Part shown: positions 47,352-57,461 of the stretch, in pieces
How the letters are laid out: each line of letters starts with the position of its first letter
Numbering within the stretch: the stretch's first letter is position 1
Assembly: GCA_029979005.1 (NCBI GenBank)
Contig: JAPOIJ010000001.1
Span: 39,034 to 103,033, forward strand
Reading direction: 5' to 3'
From: Planctomycetota bacterium
GTDB taxonomy: Bacteria; Planctomycetota; Planctomycetia; Pirellulales; Pirellulaceae
Length of the DNA: 64,000 bases
Translations under genes and position numbers: made by a program
Notes under the pieces: generated by a model
The model's input: only the letters and a program-made list of their open reading frames with translations
Database searches by the model: none
Told to the model about the DNA's origin: nothing

Positions 47352-48244
47352 TGAATCGTTTCTGGAGCGTTTTGTTTCTGTTGGTTCCTGTGTTGGGAAT
47401 TGCGTCCATCTTGATGGCGATGTACGGAGTGGCGCCGCTGGAGTCGGCCTGGTTGCCTAAATCGCTGAGTCAAGCCGGAGACACGATTGATCAGTTATTT
47501 AACGGGATCCATCTGCTGGCGGCGTTCATACTTGCAGGCACCGTATTCACTATTGGTTGGGCACTTTGGCGATTCAGCGATCGTGGGGATTCTGATGCAA
47601 AAGCTCTTTACATCACTCACAACACGAAATTAGAAATTACGTGGACAGTGATTCCTGCCCTGATTCTCGTGTTCCTTGCCTTTTTCCAGATGAAGTCCTG
47701 GGCTGAGAATAAAATGGAGCGTCCTACCGTAACGGTCAACGGAGTCTCTTCATTCAAGCCACCGATGGTCATGGTAAAGGCCAAGCGGTTTGGATGGGAG
47801 TTCTACTACGCGGGTGATGACGGTGTCGTTGAAACTGAGGATGATATTTTTGTAGAAAACCTCCTTGTTCTTCCGGCGGGTGAAGAGATTGTTCTGCAAA
47901 TGGAGAGTCGGGATGTTATTCATAGCTTCTATGTTCCTGAGCTTAGGTTGAAACAGGACATCGTTCCGGGGATGACTCAGTTCGTTTGGTTCAATGCCCG
48001 TGAGGAAAAAGAGGTTGAGATTATGTGCACCGAGTTATGTGGCTGGGGGCATTACATGATGAAAGCAGATTTGAATTTTGTTTCGCGGGCTCAATTCGAC
48101 GCTTGGATTGCGGAGCAAAAATCGGCTTACTCGCCAGAATTTAAAAAAGCGGTGGAGCCCACTGCTTCGCTGAGAGGTTCAAGTAGTTTGTATTCGGCGG
48201 AGCGGTTAATTGCTGCTCAAGCCGATTTGGGATTTGAAAAGTAA
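47351..48244 (+). CDS. coxB: Cytochrome c oxidase subunit II
   Basis: CuA motif CTELCGWGHYMM, VIHSFYVPELRLKQDIVPG. Confidence 0.93.
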   Translation: MNRFWSVLFLLVPVLGIASILMAMYGVAPLESAWLPKSLSQAGDTIDQLFNGIHLLAAFILAGTVFTIGWALWRFSDRGDSDAKALYITHNTKLEITWTVIPALILVFLAFFQMKSWAENKMERPTVTVNGVSSFKPPMVMVKAKRFGWEFYYAGDDGVVETEDDIFVENLLVLPAGEEIVLQMESRDVIHSFYVPELRLKQDIVPGMTQFVWFNAREEKEVEIMCTELCGWGHYMMKADLNFVSRAQFDAWIAEQKSAYSPEFKKAVEPTASLRGSSSLYSAERLIAAQADLGFEK

Positions 48245-48273
48245 AGTAGATTATGTTTGGGTTGGATCTGTAA

Positions 48274-50013
48274 ATGGCAGAAACTTCTGTTGAAAATTCG
48301 ATTACACCAGATCACAAGGGGAATGTTGTTTCCCGATTTGTCTGGACTTACGTTTTTGCAACGGATCATAAGGTCATCGGTCTGCAGTTCCTTTTCTCGT
48401 CATTGATCTGGTTTTTTGTCGGCGGTTTCTTAGCGTTAGCCGTTCGCTGGCAACTGGCTTGGCCCTGGTCGGACATGCCAATTTTTGGACACATGCTGTT
48501 TGCTGAGTCGGGCGGGCAGATGTCGCCCGGTTTCTACAACATGTTGTTTACCATGCATGCGACGATCATGATCTTTTTTGTGATCATCCCTATTCTCGCT
48601 GGCGCGTTTGGAAACTACCTGATCCCATTGATGGTCGGTGCGGAGGATATGGCATTTCCTCGGTTGAACATGCTGAGTTATTGGTTTATGTGGCCCGCGT
48701 TTGCGTGCATTATTCTTAGCTTCTTTATGCCCGAGTATGGAGCTTCTGCCGGTTGGACCTCCTATCCTCCACTGAGTGTTTTTCAGGGGGATGCGCAGTC
48801 GTTGTGGCTGTTGGCAATGGTTTTTGTCGGGGTTTCATCGATGATGGGATCGATCAATTATCTGACGACGATCATACAAATGCGGGCACCTGGGATGACA
48901 ATGTTCCGAATGCCAATGACGGTTTGGGGCATGTTCATTACGGCAATTATGCAAGCCTTCGCATTGCCGGTTTTGACAGCTGCACTTCTCATGCAATTGT
49001 CCGACCGATTATTAATGACTGGCTTTTTTCTTCCTGAGAACATCGCTGTGAATAACGGCGTGGCGACCAGCGGTGGTGGGCAAGTTTTGCTGTGGCAACA
49101 CCTGTTTTGGTTCTACTCGCATCCAGCGGTTTACATCATGATTTTGCCAGCGATGGGTATGGTTTCAGACATAATTTCCTGCTTTTCGAGAAAGCCGCTA
49201 TTTGGTTACCGCCCGATGGTTTACTCGATCACCGCCATTGCCGGACTTGGTTTTATTGTCTGGGGCCATCATATGTTTATCTCTGGCATGAATCATACTT
49301 TGGCAATGAGTTTTATGGTTTCGACCATGCTGATTGCGTTGCCGAGTGGGATCAAGGTTTTTAACTGGATTGGAACCTTATGGGGCGGAAAACTGCAACT
49401 GACGACACCGATGTTATTCTGTGTCGGGTTTGTTGCTATGTTTGTGATCGGTGGACTGTCCGGGATTGTCATGTCGGCGCCCCCGGTGGATATCGTTATT
49501 CACGACACCTATTACATCGTGGCTCACCTACACTATGTTTTGTTTGCCAGTAGTGTTCTGGGCGTCTTGGGTGCAATCTATTTTTGGTTCCCAAAAATGT
49601 TTGGCCGGATGATGAATGAAAGGTTAGGCAAGATTCATTTCTTCCTTACCTTTGTTTTCTTGAATGGCACATTTTTTCCAATGCATTTTTTAAGTCGGAT
49701 GCCGAGGCGTGTGGCTGATCCCTACATTTACGAGGGATTGAAGGACTTGTTGCCGCTCAATCAGTTTATGACAATCTGTGCGATCGGGATGGGGCTGACT
49801 CAGCTGATTTTCGTGGCGAACTTTTTTGGCAGTATGTTTTTCGGGGCAAAAGCTGGTCGAAATCCCTGGAATGCAAATACGCTGGAATGGACAACCGTTA
49901 GTCCGCCGCCGCACGGAAACTTTGACGTCCAACCTGTGGTTCGCCGGGGTCCTTACGAATACAGTCACCCGGAGACAGACTCCGATTTTTTCCCACAAAC
50001 AAAAACGAGTTGA
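48274..50013 (+). CDS. coxA: Cytochrome c oxidase subunit I
   Basis: FWFYSHPAVYIMILPAMGMVSDI; WGHHMFISGMNHTL; IHDTYYIVAHLHYVLF. Confidence 0.97.
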   Translation: MAETSVENSITPDHKGNVVSRFVWTYVFATDHKVIGLQFLFSSLIWFFVGGFLALAVRWQLAWPWSDMPIFGHMLFAESGGQMSPGFYNMLFTMHATIMIFFVIIPILAGAFGNYLIPLMVGAEDMAFPRLNMLSYWFMWPAFACIILSFFMPEYGASAGWTSYPPLSVFQGDAQSLWLLAMVFVGVSSMMGSINYLTTIIQMRAPGMTMFRMPMTVWGMFITAIMQAFALPVLTAALLMQLSDRLLMTGFFLPENIAVNNGVATSGGGQVLLWQHLFWFYSHPAVYIMILPAMGMVSDIISCFSRKPLFGYRPMVYSITAIAGLGFIVWGHHMFISGMNHTLAMSFMVSTMLIALPSGIKVFNWIGTLWGGKLQLTTPMLFCVGFVAMFVIGGLSGIVMSAPPVDIVIHDTYYIVAHLHYVLFASSVLGVLGAIYFWFPKMFGRMMNERLGKIHFFLTFVFLNGTFFPMHFLSRMPRRVADPYIYEGLKDLLPLNQFMTICAIGMGLTQLIFVANFFGSMFFGAKAGRNPWNANTLEWTTVSPPPHGNFDVQPVVRRGPYEYSHPETDSDFFPQTKTS

Positions 50014-50069
50014 GTGAACTTGGTTTGCCCTCCATCCCTACAAAACTCTGAAAAGACGAGTTAGCTCGC

Positions 50070-50990
50070 ATGTCAGCAATGTCAACGAATCCAGAAATTA
50101 CGACAGCCAAGGAGACCACGAGGTTGCAAACCTATGTGGCGCTGACGAAATTGCGAATTTCGGTAATGGTATTAATTACTTTTGCCGTCGCCGCCGTATT
50201 AGCAGCGCATGCCGCGGGTGAGGCAATGGGCATCGGAACAATGTTCGGTGCGCTCGTCGGGATGTTGATGATTGCTTCGAGTGGTAACGCGATGAATATG
50301 TACCTCGAACGCTACACCGATTTTTTGATGCCCAGAACTGCATCGCGTCCACTTCCCTCGCAGCGATTGTCTTCGACGGAAGTGGCAATGTTCGTCGCGG
50401 TGACTTTCGGGGTGGGAGTCGCATTCCTCTACGGGATGGTGAATTGGCAGACGGCGGTTTGTGGTATTGCCAATTGGGTGCTCTACGTAGCCATTTACAC
50501 TCCTCTTAAATTAAGGACACCGCTTAACACGGAGATCGGTGCCATTGCCGGGGCGATGCCGATCATCATGGGATCGTTGGCAGCTACCGAAACAGTTGGA
50601 TTAGTGTGTTGGGCATTCTTTGGAGTCTTAGTTCTCTGGCAATTCCCTCACTTTATGGCAATTGCCTGGATGTATCGTGATCAATACCGCCAGGGTGGTT
50701 TGAAGATGATTACGGTTACCGAGCCAACCGGTCGAGTTGCCGGTCTAAAATCCGTGGTCACAGCGGTGATGTTGATTCTTGTTAGTTTGCTTCCAATCTT
50801 GAGTTTGAGGACGCCAATTCATGCGTGGGTTTTCGCACTCGCCTCCTTGTTTTTAGGAGTTTATTATTTAAGAGCGGCTTGGGCATTTCGTCTCGATCGT
50901 AATGACCAAGTAGCGAGGAAGTTGTTGCGTGCTTCGTTACTTTATTTGCCGGCTTACATGCTGGTTCTGATTCTCGCGTGTTTGACTTAG
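50070..50990 (+). CDS. ctaB: Protoheme IX farnesyltransferase (heme O synthase)
   Basis: SSGNAMNMYLERYTDFLMPRTASRPLP; WQFPHFMAIAWMYRDQYRQGGLKMI. Confidence 0.94.
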   Translation: MSAMSTNPEITTAKETTRLQTYVALTKLRISVMVLITFAVAAVLAAHAAGEAMGIGTMFGALVGMLMIASSGNAMNMYLERYTDFLMPRTASRPLPSQRLSSTEVAMFVAVTFGVGVAFLYGMVNWQTAVCGIANWVLYVAIYTPLKLRTPLNTEIGAIAGAMPIIMGSLAATETVGLVCWAFFGVLVLWQFPHFMAIAWMYRDQYRQGGLKMITVTEPTGRVAGLKSVVTAVMLILVSLLPILSLRTPIHAWVFALASLFLGVYYLRAAWAFRLDRNDQVARKLLRASLLYLPAYMLVLILACLT

Positions 50991-51057
50991 GCGTTTCGAA
51001 TGTTTTCTTAACACACATCGAGTTTGTGTTTACTAGCTCCAAGATCTTTAAAGAAAA

Positions 51058-52332
51058 ATGAATTCAAAAGCGAACCCGTCCAATGAAACAGACGCTACCA
51101 ACGGTGGATTGGATGGGGGTTCGCACGGACATATTGAACTGAAGTATCAGCCAGCAGTGCCAGTTCCCAAAGGCAAGCTTGCGGTTTGGCTGTTTTTGTC
51201 CACAGAAATTATGTTTTTCACGGCCTTGATTGGCACTTACATTGTTCTTCGTTTTGGGGCCCCTGAAGGCTCGTGGCCGACGCCTGGGGATGTACGCGTT
51301 CTTGAATGGCTAGGCGCCGTCAACACGTTTGTTTTGATTTGTTCCAGTGTGACGATTGTCTTTGGGATGGAGGCTGCCAAGCAAAACAAGGCAGGGAAAG
51401 CAAAGTCCTGGTTGTTCGGTACTTTTGTTCTCGGGTGTGTTTTTCTCGGGATCAAGGCGTATGAATATAATTCCAAGTTTGAGCACGGAATCCACCCCGG
51501 TACTCCCCGAAGTTTGCTTTATGATCGCGCCGACTTAAATTATCTTTCTGCTGTGAAGTCGAATTTGGATGCTGAAATTTTGAGTCTTGAAAAGGAAAAA
51601 ACGGCTCTGGTGTCTGAATCGGTTGTGCCTCACGATCATGATGTATTGGATACGCTTGTCCTGATTCGAGCTGGCCTGGTTCAGTGGACTCAACGGACGG
51701 TTGGAGAAGCTGAGAATCCAATGATGAGAGAGCTGGCTCTTGAAAGCCTGGCTCATCAGATTAATCCCCGCACTTCCAACCCACGGGTCGAAGCTTATCT
51801 GGCGAGCGAAAATGCTGATGTGAAAAATCAAATTGCCGAATTGATGGGTCAGCAGGAGACTGTGGAACAGGATGTCCGCGAGATGCAGGAGCGAATCGAT
51901 GTATTGTCGGAGCAGCTCAAAGCTGAACAGGACGATGCGAGGAAGCCGGATATTGAGAGTGAGTTGTCTGCAGCTACCGAAGCATCGAAGACGGCAGCGA
52001 CCAAGGCAACCGAGTTGGTTGATTTACTAACTCCGTTAGAAAATCGGGTTAGTGCTTATGAGCAGTTCAATGGACTTCATGAGGGGCTGAACGAGCATTT
52101 TCACCTGAAGCTTCCGATGGTCATTCCGAGTGGTAATACTTGGGCGAACACCTATTTCCTGATGACTGGTTTCCATGCTTTGCATGTATTGGGAGGGCTG
52201 GTCGCTTTTATGGTTTTGTTGATGTTGCGATTGGATCGTTCAAGGGCTGGTTTAATGGAGAATGTCGGTTTGTACTGGCATTTCGTCGACATCGTTTGGA
52301 TCTTTTTGTTTCCTTTGCTTTACTTATTTTGA
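51058..52332 (+). CDS. coxC: Cytochrome c oxidase subunit III with large central insert
   Basis: N-half [27 protein letters not shown]-half [25 protein letters not shown]...[19 protein letters not shown]; ~195-aa hydrophilic coiled-coil-like insert between. Confidence 0.92.
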   Translation: MNSKANPSNETDATNGGLDGGSHGHIELKYQPAVPVPKGKLAVWLFLSTEIMFFTALIGTYIVLRFGAPEGSWPTPGDVRVLEWLGAVNTFVLICSSVTIVFGMEAAKQNKAGKAKSWLFGTFVLGCVFLGIKAYEYNSKFEHGIHPGTPRSLLYDRADLNYLSAVKSNLDAEILSLEKEKTALVSESVVPHDHDVLDTLVLIRAGLVQWTQRTVGEAENPMMRELALESLAHQINPRTSNPRVEAYLASENADVKNQIAELMGQQETVEQDVREMQERIDVLSEQLKAEQDDARKPDIESELSAATEASKTAATKATELVDLLTPLENRVSAYEQFNGLHEGLNEHFHLKLPMVIPSGNTWANTYFLMTGFHALHVLGGLVAFMVLLMLRLDRSRAGLMENVGLYWHFVDIVWIFLFPLLYLF

Positions 52333-52336
52333 TTTC

Positions 52337-52741
52337 ATGAATGAAACAGACGCCATCAATCGAGACGCAACCGGGAATTCAAACACGAAAGTCTTTTTGT
52401 TTGTATTCCTAATGCTGTGTGCGTTAACCGGGATTTCATTTTGGGTCGCTAACTCCTACTTAATGGAGAACAGGGTTGTGGGTTGGTCGGCAATGATGCT
52501 GGTTTCAGTTGCTAAAGCATTGTTGGTGATTTTATTTTTTATGCATCTGTGGTGGGAGCGGGCGTGGAAGTATGTGCTCACGATACCAGCGCTGTTCATG
52601 GGTGTTTTGCTGGTTTTGTTGTTGGTTCCGGATGTTGGCTATCGATATTTAACCTACTCAAAAGATCGCCGTGAGAATGCTCCCAAGCCCGTTGTCAGTG
52701 ACACGATTGACGTCAATCCTGCGAACTACGAGATTAGATAA
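52337..52741 (+). CDS. Cytochrome c oxidase subunit IV-like (COX4_pro type) membrane protein
   Basis: Three TM helices with FVFLMLCALTGISFWVA and AKALLVILFFMHLWWE; cluster position. Confidence 0.8.
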   Translation: MNETDAINRDATGNSNTKVFLFVFLMLCALTGISFWVANSYLMENRVVGWSAMMLVSVAKALLVILFFMHLWWERAWKYVLTIPALFMGVLLVLLLVPDVGYRYLTYSKDRRENAPKPVVSDTIDVNPANYEIR

Positions 52742-52753
52742 AGACGCACTTTA

Positions 52754-54031
52754 GTGGCGAAAAGAAATATGTTTGCACGAGTTCGAGTATTTTTGTGGAT
52801 ATTAGTAGTAGTGTCTGCAGCGGTAGTGATCTACTTGCGGTCGGTCGACCGCCGGCCCGTTGAACGACCTCAGGCGGCGTCTATCGACAAAAATGAAAAC
52901 GACGGTACCAATCTTCAGCTAGACAGTAACGGTAGAGCGTTTGCGACGGTTCCATGGGAACACTTGCCAAGTGTTGATCGTTTCGAGCTGATCGATCAGG
53001 AGGGAAATAAATTTGACTCAGCTGACCTAGCGGGTCAGGCCTACGTGGTCAGTTTCTTTTTTGCGAGTTGTCCAACGTTTTGCATGGATTTAAATAAAGA
53101 AATAGACCGAGTGAATTCGGCTCTAAAAGGTACTGATATTCGCTTTTTGACACTGACCGTCGATCCTAAAAATGATACGCCTGAAGTTTTGAACAAATAT
53201 GCAGAAGGGTTTGGTGCATCGCCAGATCGTTGGGCGTTTCTTACCGGACAAAACTATCAATTAGTAGAGATCGGTGAGAACATGTTTAATGTTCCGGTGA
53301 ATCCAGAAACGCATACGGACAACATACTGCTGGTTGATAAATGGGGACGTTATCGCGATCGGTTCAAGTGGGATCAACCTTACGATATGAAGCGGTTCGT
53401 CAAGGTTGCGAAGGAAGTTGCAGCCGAAACGAAACCTCCGGTAGGAAAGAAAATTGATACGAGAAACGTTTTGGCAGGTGTCGAGCGGGAAGAGCTGAAT
53501 GATATCCGCTGGGTTCGTGACTTTTTTCTTACCGAACGGTCCGGCGAAAAGTTTTTCTCTCGGGATTTGACCGGCGAGGTTTGGATTGCGAACTTCTTCT
53601 TTAGCAACTGTCCCGGAGTGTGTAAGGCTCAGAATCAGTACCTGCGTAATTTACAAAAACGGCTTGGAGATGATTGCCCACGGATCGTCAGCATTACGAC
53701 TGATCCGGCTCGCGACACGGTGGAGCATCTTAGGGAATTTGCCGATACGCTAGAAGCGGACCCGGAAAATTGGTTGTTTTTGACCGGAAGTCCTGTGTTA
53801 ATCAAGAGAATTGGAAGTGAGTTTTTCAAGGCGGATTCGGGGGGCGAGCATCACTCATCACTTTTGTATGTCGTCGACCGGTGGGGGCAAGTTCGTGGGA
53901 AGTTTGATTGGGGAAATGCGGCTGACGAGGCGGAGATGATAAAGCTGGTCAAATTGCTGGAAAGTGAAGATCAGCCCAATCCGCGAGGTGGTGAAACGAA
54001 AGAAACAACGAAATCCGAGGGACAAGAATGA
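52754..54031 (+). CDS. Tandem SCO1/SenC copper-chaperone-like protein (two thioredoxin-fold domains)
   Basis: Domain 1 FFFASCPTFCMDLNKE...HTDNILLVDKWG; domain 2 FFFSNCPGVCKAQNQ...HHSSLLYVVDRWG; GTG start. Confidence 0.9.
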   Translation: MAKRNMFARVRVFLWILVVVSAAVVIYLRSVDRRPVERPQAASIDKNENDGTNLQLDSNGRAFATVPWEHLPSVDRFELIDQEGNKFDSADLAGQAYVVSFFFASCPTFCMDLNKEIDRVNSALKGTDIRFLTLTVDPKNDTPEVLNKYAEGFGASPDRWAFLTGQNYQLVEIGENMFNVPVNPETHTDNILLVDKWGRYRDRFKWDQPYDMKRFVKVAKEVAAETKPPVGKKIDTRNVLAGVEREELNDIRWVRDFFLTERSGEKFFSRDLTGEVWIANFFFSNCPGVCKAQNQYLRNLQKRLGDDCPRIVSITTDPARDTVEHLREFADTLEADPENWLFLTGSPVLIKRIGSEFFKADSGGEHHSSLLYVVDRWGQVRGKFDWGNAADEAEMIKLVKLLESEDQPNPRGGETKETTKSEGQE

Positions 54032-54594
54032 GCGGAGAAGAGTTTTTTAAGCTTGAACCCAACCCTGTACTGGGTAAAAAGTTAACGATTGTCAGTTGGA
54101 TTGTGACAGTCGCGGTTTGGGGTTTGGTTGGCCTCATGAGAGGACCGACTAAAATTCCGTTACCCGAGGGAGTGACTTTAGATTTTCTGCCGATGGTGCA
54201 TGCCGGCTTAAATTGCCTCGTTGCGCTGTTTTTAATACTGGCGTTAGTCTTTGTTAAACAGCGGAAAATCGAGTTGCATCGATTGTCGATTTCAGCGGCG
54301 ATGGTCTGTTCAGCATTGTTTTTGCTTTGTTATGTCGCCTACCATTTTACTAATGAAGAAACTAAGTTTGGCGGTGAAGGGTTTGCGAGGACTTTGTATT
54401 TCATTTTATTGATCAGTCACATCGTTCTGGCGGCATTGAGCCTTCCGTTTATACTGCAAACATGGATTTTTGGATTCACCAATCAGTTTGACAAACACCG
54501 TAAAATGGCAAAACTCGTGTTTCCAGTTTGGCTGTATGTCGCGTTGACTGGGCCAATTTGCTATCTCATGCTGCAACCTTATTACGGACAGTAG
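54028..54594 (+). CDS. DUF420 domain membrane protein
   Basis: Five TM pattern; MVHAGLNCLVALFLILALVFVKQRKIELHRLSISAAMVCSALFLLCYVAYHF. Confidence 0.85.
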   Translation: MSGEEFFKLEPNPVLGKKLTIVSWIVTVAVWGLVGLMRGPTKIPLPEGVTLDFLPMVHAGLNCLVALFLILALVFVKQRKIELHRLSISAAMVCSALFLLCYVAYHFTNEETKFGGEGFARTLYFILLISHIVLAALSLPFILQTWIFGFTNQFDKHRKMAKLVFPVWLYVALTGPICYLMLQPYYGQ

Positions 54595-54601
54595 CGGAAT
54601 A

Positions 54602-54892
54602 ATGATCGAAGTTAACCTTAAACAATTCTCTAAGCTTGTCGCCTGTAGTTTTCAGGTCGTGCTCCTGCAGTTGGTGTTCTCGAGTAGTTTACTTGCTTGT
54701 CCCACCTGTAAAGACGGCCTTCACGCCGATGGTTCTGCAGCAGCCTACGCAATGAGCATCCTGTTTATGATGGGGATGCCTTTTGTAATTTTGTCTTGCT
54801 GGGTAACCACCATTGTGCGATTGAGGCAAAACGTTCCCGATGTGGATGAATTTTCGGGTGATGATTTAGCCGATAAAGAGGCATCTCGCTAA
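54602..54892 (+). CDS. Small exported/membrane protein of oxidase cluster
   Basis: LLACPTCKDGLHADGSAAAYAMSILFMMGMPFVILSCWVTTIVRL. Confidence 0.65.
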   Translation: MIEVNLKQFSKLVACSFQVVLLQLVFSSSLLACPTCKDGLHADGSAAAYAMSILFMMGMPFVILSCWVTTIVRLRQNVPDVDEFSGDDLADKEASR

Positions 54893-54955
54893 AGCCGGTC
54901 AGCATGGTAAGCGTCCTGTGCCCTGCCCTTTTGGGGAATCAGTTGTCGTCGTTGC

Positions 54956-55906
54956 TTAAGCCAACCAGCGGAGGATATTTTCTCCTACCTCATTAAATCT
55001 AGAGGTATAGAAGTGGTCGGCCTCCTCGATTTCTTGGATGGTTAAAGAATTCCAACCAGCAGTTAACAGAGCGAGGTCGTCGCGGAGACCTTCGAAAGCA
55101 ACGTTTTCGTTAAGCTCTCTCTCGCCGAACAGCATCAGCGTTGGTATCTCGATTCGATCGATAAAATTAAGCCAGTTGAAAGACTCCGCCGGCCCATATT
55201 TATCCAGGTAACCCTGAGGGCTCATCCACGTAGGGAACGGGAAAGGTACTTGAATTGGGTTGTGGCCTTGATTTTGTTCAACCAGTGATTCGCATTTTTT
55301 AATTGTATCTCGAAACAGTTCGCCACGCGGGGAATCGCTTAGTTTGGCATAGCTGAGCCTTGTCGCCGATAACGCGATAATGTTTTTAATATTGGGATGC
55401 GGTGCGAATGCCTGAGAGTAAATTGACTTAATGGCACCGAGTGAGTGCCCGACTGCAGCGATGTTGGCATGGCCCCGTTTTGCCAAAAAGTCTGCCCATG
55501 CACTGATGTCCATTTTTGAGTCGGCAACGTCTTCGAAAGCGGCGCCAACTGATCTTGTTTTCCCGGCCCATGTAGAGGAGTTGATCATGTCATGACCTCG
55601 CGTGTTGGCGATTACAACATGGATGCCAATCGACTCAAGCACTTGAGCCAGATGGAATAGCAGCCTCGAAGAATAAAAGTTACCTCCGAGGCCATGTGTC
55701 AAAATAGCAGCGCTAATCGCACCTGTCTCGGAATTGGTGACAAGCGTTTCCTTGGATTCGCGGTAAAACCCATGGAGCCTAACAAAATCCGAAGTGATGG
55801 TATGAACTATTTCGCCGTGCATCAAAACTCTCGGCTTAAAAAAATGTAAAAGCTGATTTATTACCTGTTCTCTTCGATCTACAGCAAACGGGGCATCCTC
55901 AAACAA
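54956..55906 (-). CDS. Alpha/beta hydrolase family protein
   Basis: AAILTHGLGGNFYSSRLLFHLA; IAAVGHSLGAIKS nucleophile elbow; PTLMLFGERELNENV; EADHFYTSR. Confidence 0.8.
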   Translation of the reverse strand: MFEDAPFAVDRREQVINQLLHFFKPRVLMHGEIVHTITSDFVRLHGFYRESKETLVTNSETGAISAAILTHGLGGNFYSSRLLFHLAQVLESIGIHVVIANTRGHDMINSSTWAGKTRSVGAAFEDVADSKMDISAWADFLAKRGHANIAAVGHSLGAIKSIYSQAFAPHPNIKNIIALSATRLSYAKLSDSPRGELFRDTIKKCESLVEQNQGHNPIQVPFPFPTWMSPQGYLDKYGPAESFNWLNFIDRIEIPTLMLFGERELNENVAFEGLRDDLALLTAGWNSLTIQEIEEADHFYTSRFNEVGENILRWLA

Positions 55907-55954
55907 TACTATAGCTAAGTCTTTAAAATATTGAGGTTGCCAGTTTTCTCACTT

Positions 55955-55986
55955 ATAAAAAAAGCCTCAACCAGTCTGGTAGAGGC
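55955..55986 (-). terminator. Rho-independent terminator for the minus-strand gene at 56029-56490
   Basis: Minus strand GCCTCTACCAGACTGGTTGAGGCTTTTTTTATAAG. Confidence 0.75.
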
Positions 55987-56028
55987 ATGTTTTGCTGTGA
56001 AGTGTGACTACCCGAAGGTAGTTGTTTT

Positions 56029-56490
56029 TTAGTGGTTATCGCCGGGATGAAGGCTCAACTGGGAGAGCAGTTGTAAGACACCGTTGAGATGGGCTAGGCG
56101 TGGCCCGTAGCGATCCACAAATTCGTTTAATACGAATTCGCTGTCCATCATTTCTTCGTGGTTGTCGTTGACGTCGATGGTCAGAGTTTGCAGAAATTCT
56201 GTTTGCACTTGGGATAATGCCTCGGCTGCAGCTCGGCAGCGTCGAGCAAGCAACGGATTTGCTTCTTTCCATTGGGACAACTCATTTGAGCGTTGTCGTT
56301 GGCTCGCGTGCATTTGGTCGATCATTTCTTCCATCAGTTCATTTTGACGGTCCTGGCCTGCCACAAGCTGTTGCAGGATCGCGGCAATATCACTCTGCCC
56401 GGCTCCCGAATGAGGGGCCGCAGAATCGCTAGCACTTTGAGCAACGTCAATCCGGAAAACTGGGGAAATATCTTGTGAATCGTGAGGCAT
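56029..56490 (-). CDS. Hypothetical protein
   Basis: 153-aa ORF followed by a good terminator; helical/amphipathic; no family recognised. Confidence 0.6.
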   Translation of the reverse strand: MPHDSQDISPVFRIDVAQSASDSAAPHSGAGQSDIAAILQQLVAGQDRQNELMEEMIDQMHASQRQRSNELSQWKEANPLLARRCRAAAEALSQVQTEFLQTLTIDVNDNHEEMMDSEFVLNEFVDRYGPRLAHLNGVLQLLSQLSLHPGDNH

Positions 56491-56893
56491 ATGATCAACA
56501 CTCCGGGAAGTTTTTTATGAATACCTAAACAGTATAAACCGCGCCATGGAAAGTGTCGAGCTTTTGCTTGAGGATTCATCCTTTTGAAAAGCCACTTGAG
56601 GGAAAAAATAGACTGACCCGAAAAGTTTTTCATTTGATTGTTAAGAGAATCTATGTGTGCCTTTAATTCGGTTTGGAGTAAGCCCTCGGTAAGACGTTGG
56701 TAATCTAAAGTGAAAAACCCGTTTCCGCCGATGTCACTTGAGCGTTCGCGCGCCGACCAAAGGTATGAGAGCAGCTATTTTGCGAAAAAAAATATTTTGG
56801 TTGTTGACAAAAAAACAAATTCTGTATGCCTCAAATTTCAACTGAAATTTACTGTTGCATCATGAATTTTGATAATTCATAAGGACAGAGCTT

Positions 56894-57427
56894 TTGACCC
56901 AAGCGACTAACCATCCACTTCAATCATTCGGTTTTATGACCGTTGTTGAATTGCCCTCACTCGGGCATTGCGGCGGACTATTGGTTGTTTCAAGAATTGG
57001 AAGACCGATTGAGTTTCATTGTACCGCGCCGGTGGCTACCAATCGTGCTCAGCAAATCATGTACGGTGAAACCTACAGTGGTTTTCTGTTTTCTGATCAG
57101 ATAGGAATGGCTTTAATTGATAAGGCTAAAAATCGGCCATCCGTCTTTATTACCGACTGTTCGGAAATGCTGCCGCTAACGGAGTTGATCGATAATCCTT
57201 TGGTGTTTGCCGAACCAGTGGATTCTGAAACGGAATTTGATGGGTCAGGATTGGAACATTTTGATCTCTCGGGGCAGTCAGTTTACTGCGTCAATCATCG
57301 CGGCACCGAAGCGGCTGCGATCTCTCAAGGCGTGCACGAATTTGCAAGCCGGTTACCACTGGATGAGCCATTCGAAAGAATTCGGCAGGCAATTGAGGAG
57401 GCTCACTCCGTGCTTCGCGCGGCGTGA
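56894..57427 (+). CDS. Hypothetical protein upstream of SNF2 helicase
   Basis: TTG-start 177-aa ORF, 34-bp gap to helicase gene on same strand. Confidence 0.6.
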   Translation: MTQATNHPLQSFGFMTVVELPSLGHCGGLLVVSRIGRPIEFHCTAPVATNRAQQIMYGETYSGFLFSDQIGMALIDKAKNRPSVFITDCSEMLPLTELIDNPLVFAEPVDSETEFDGSGLEHFDLSGQSVYCVNHRGTEAAAISQGVHEFASRLPLDEPFERIRQAIEEAHSVLRAA

Positions 57428-57461
57428 AAAGGTCTCTTTCAAATCTTAAGAAGCGGTCTCG

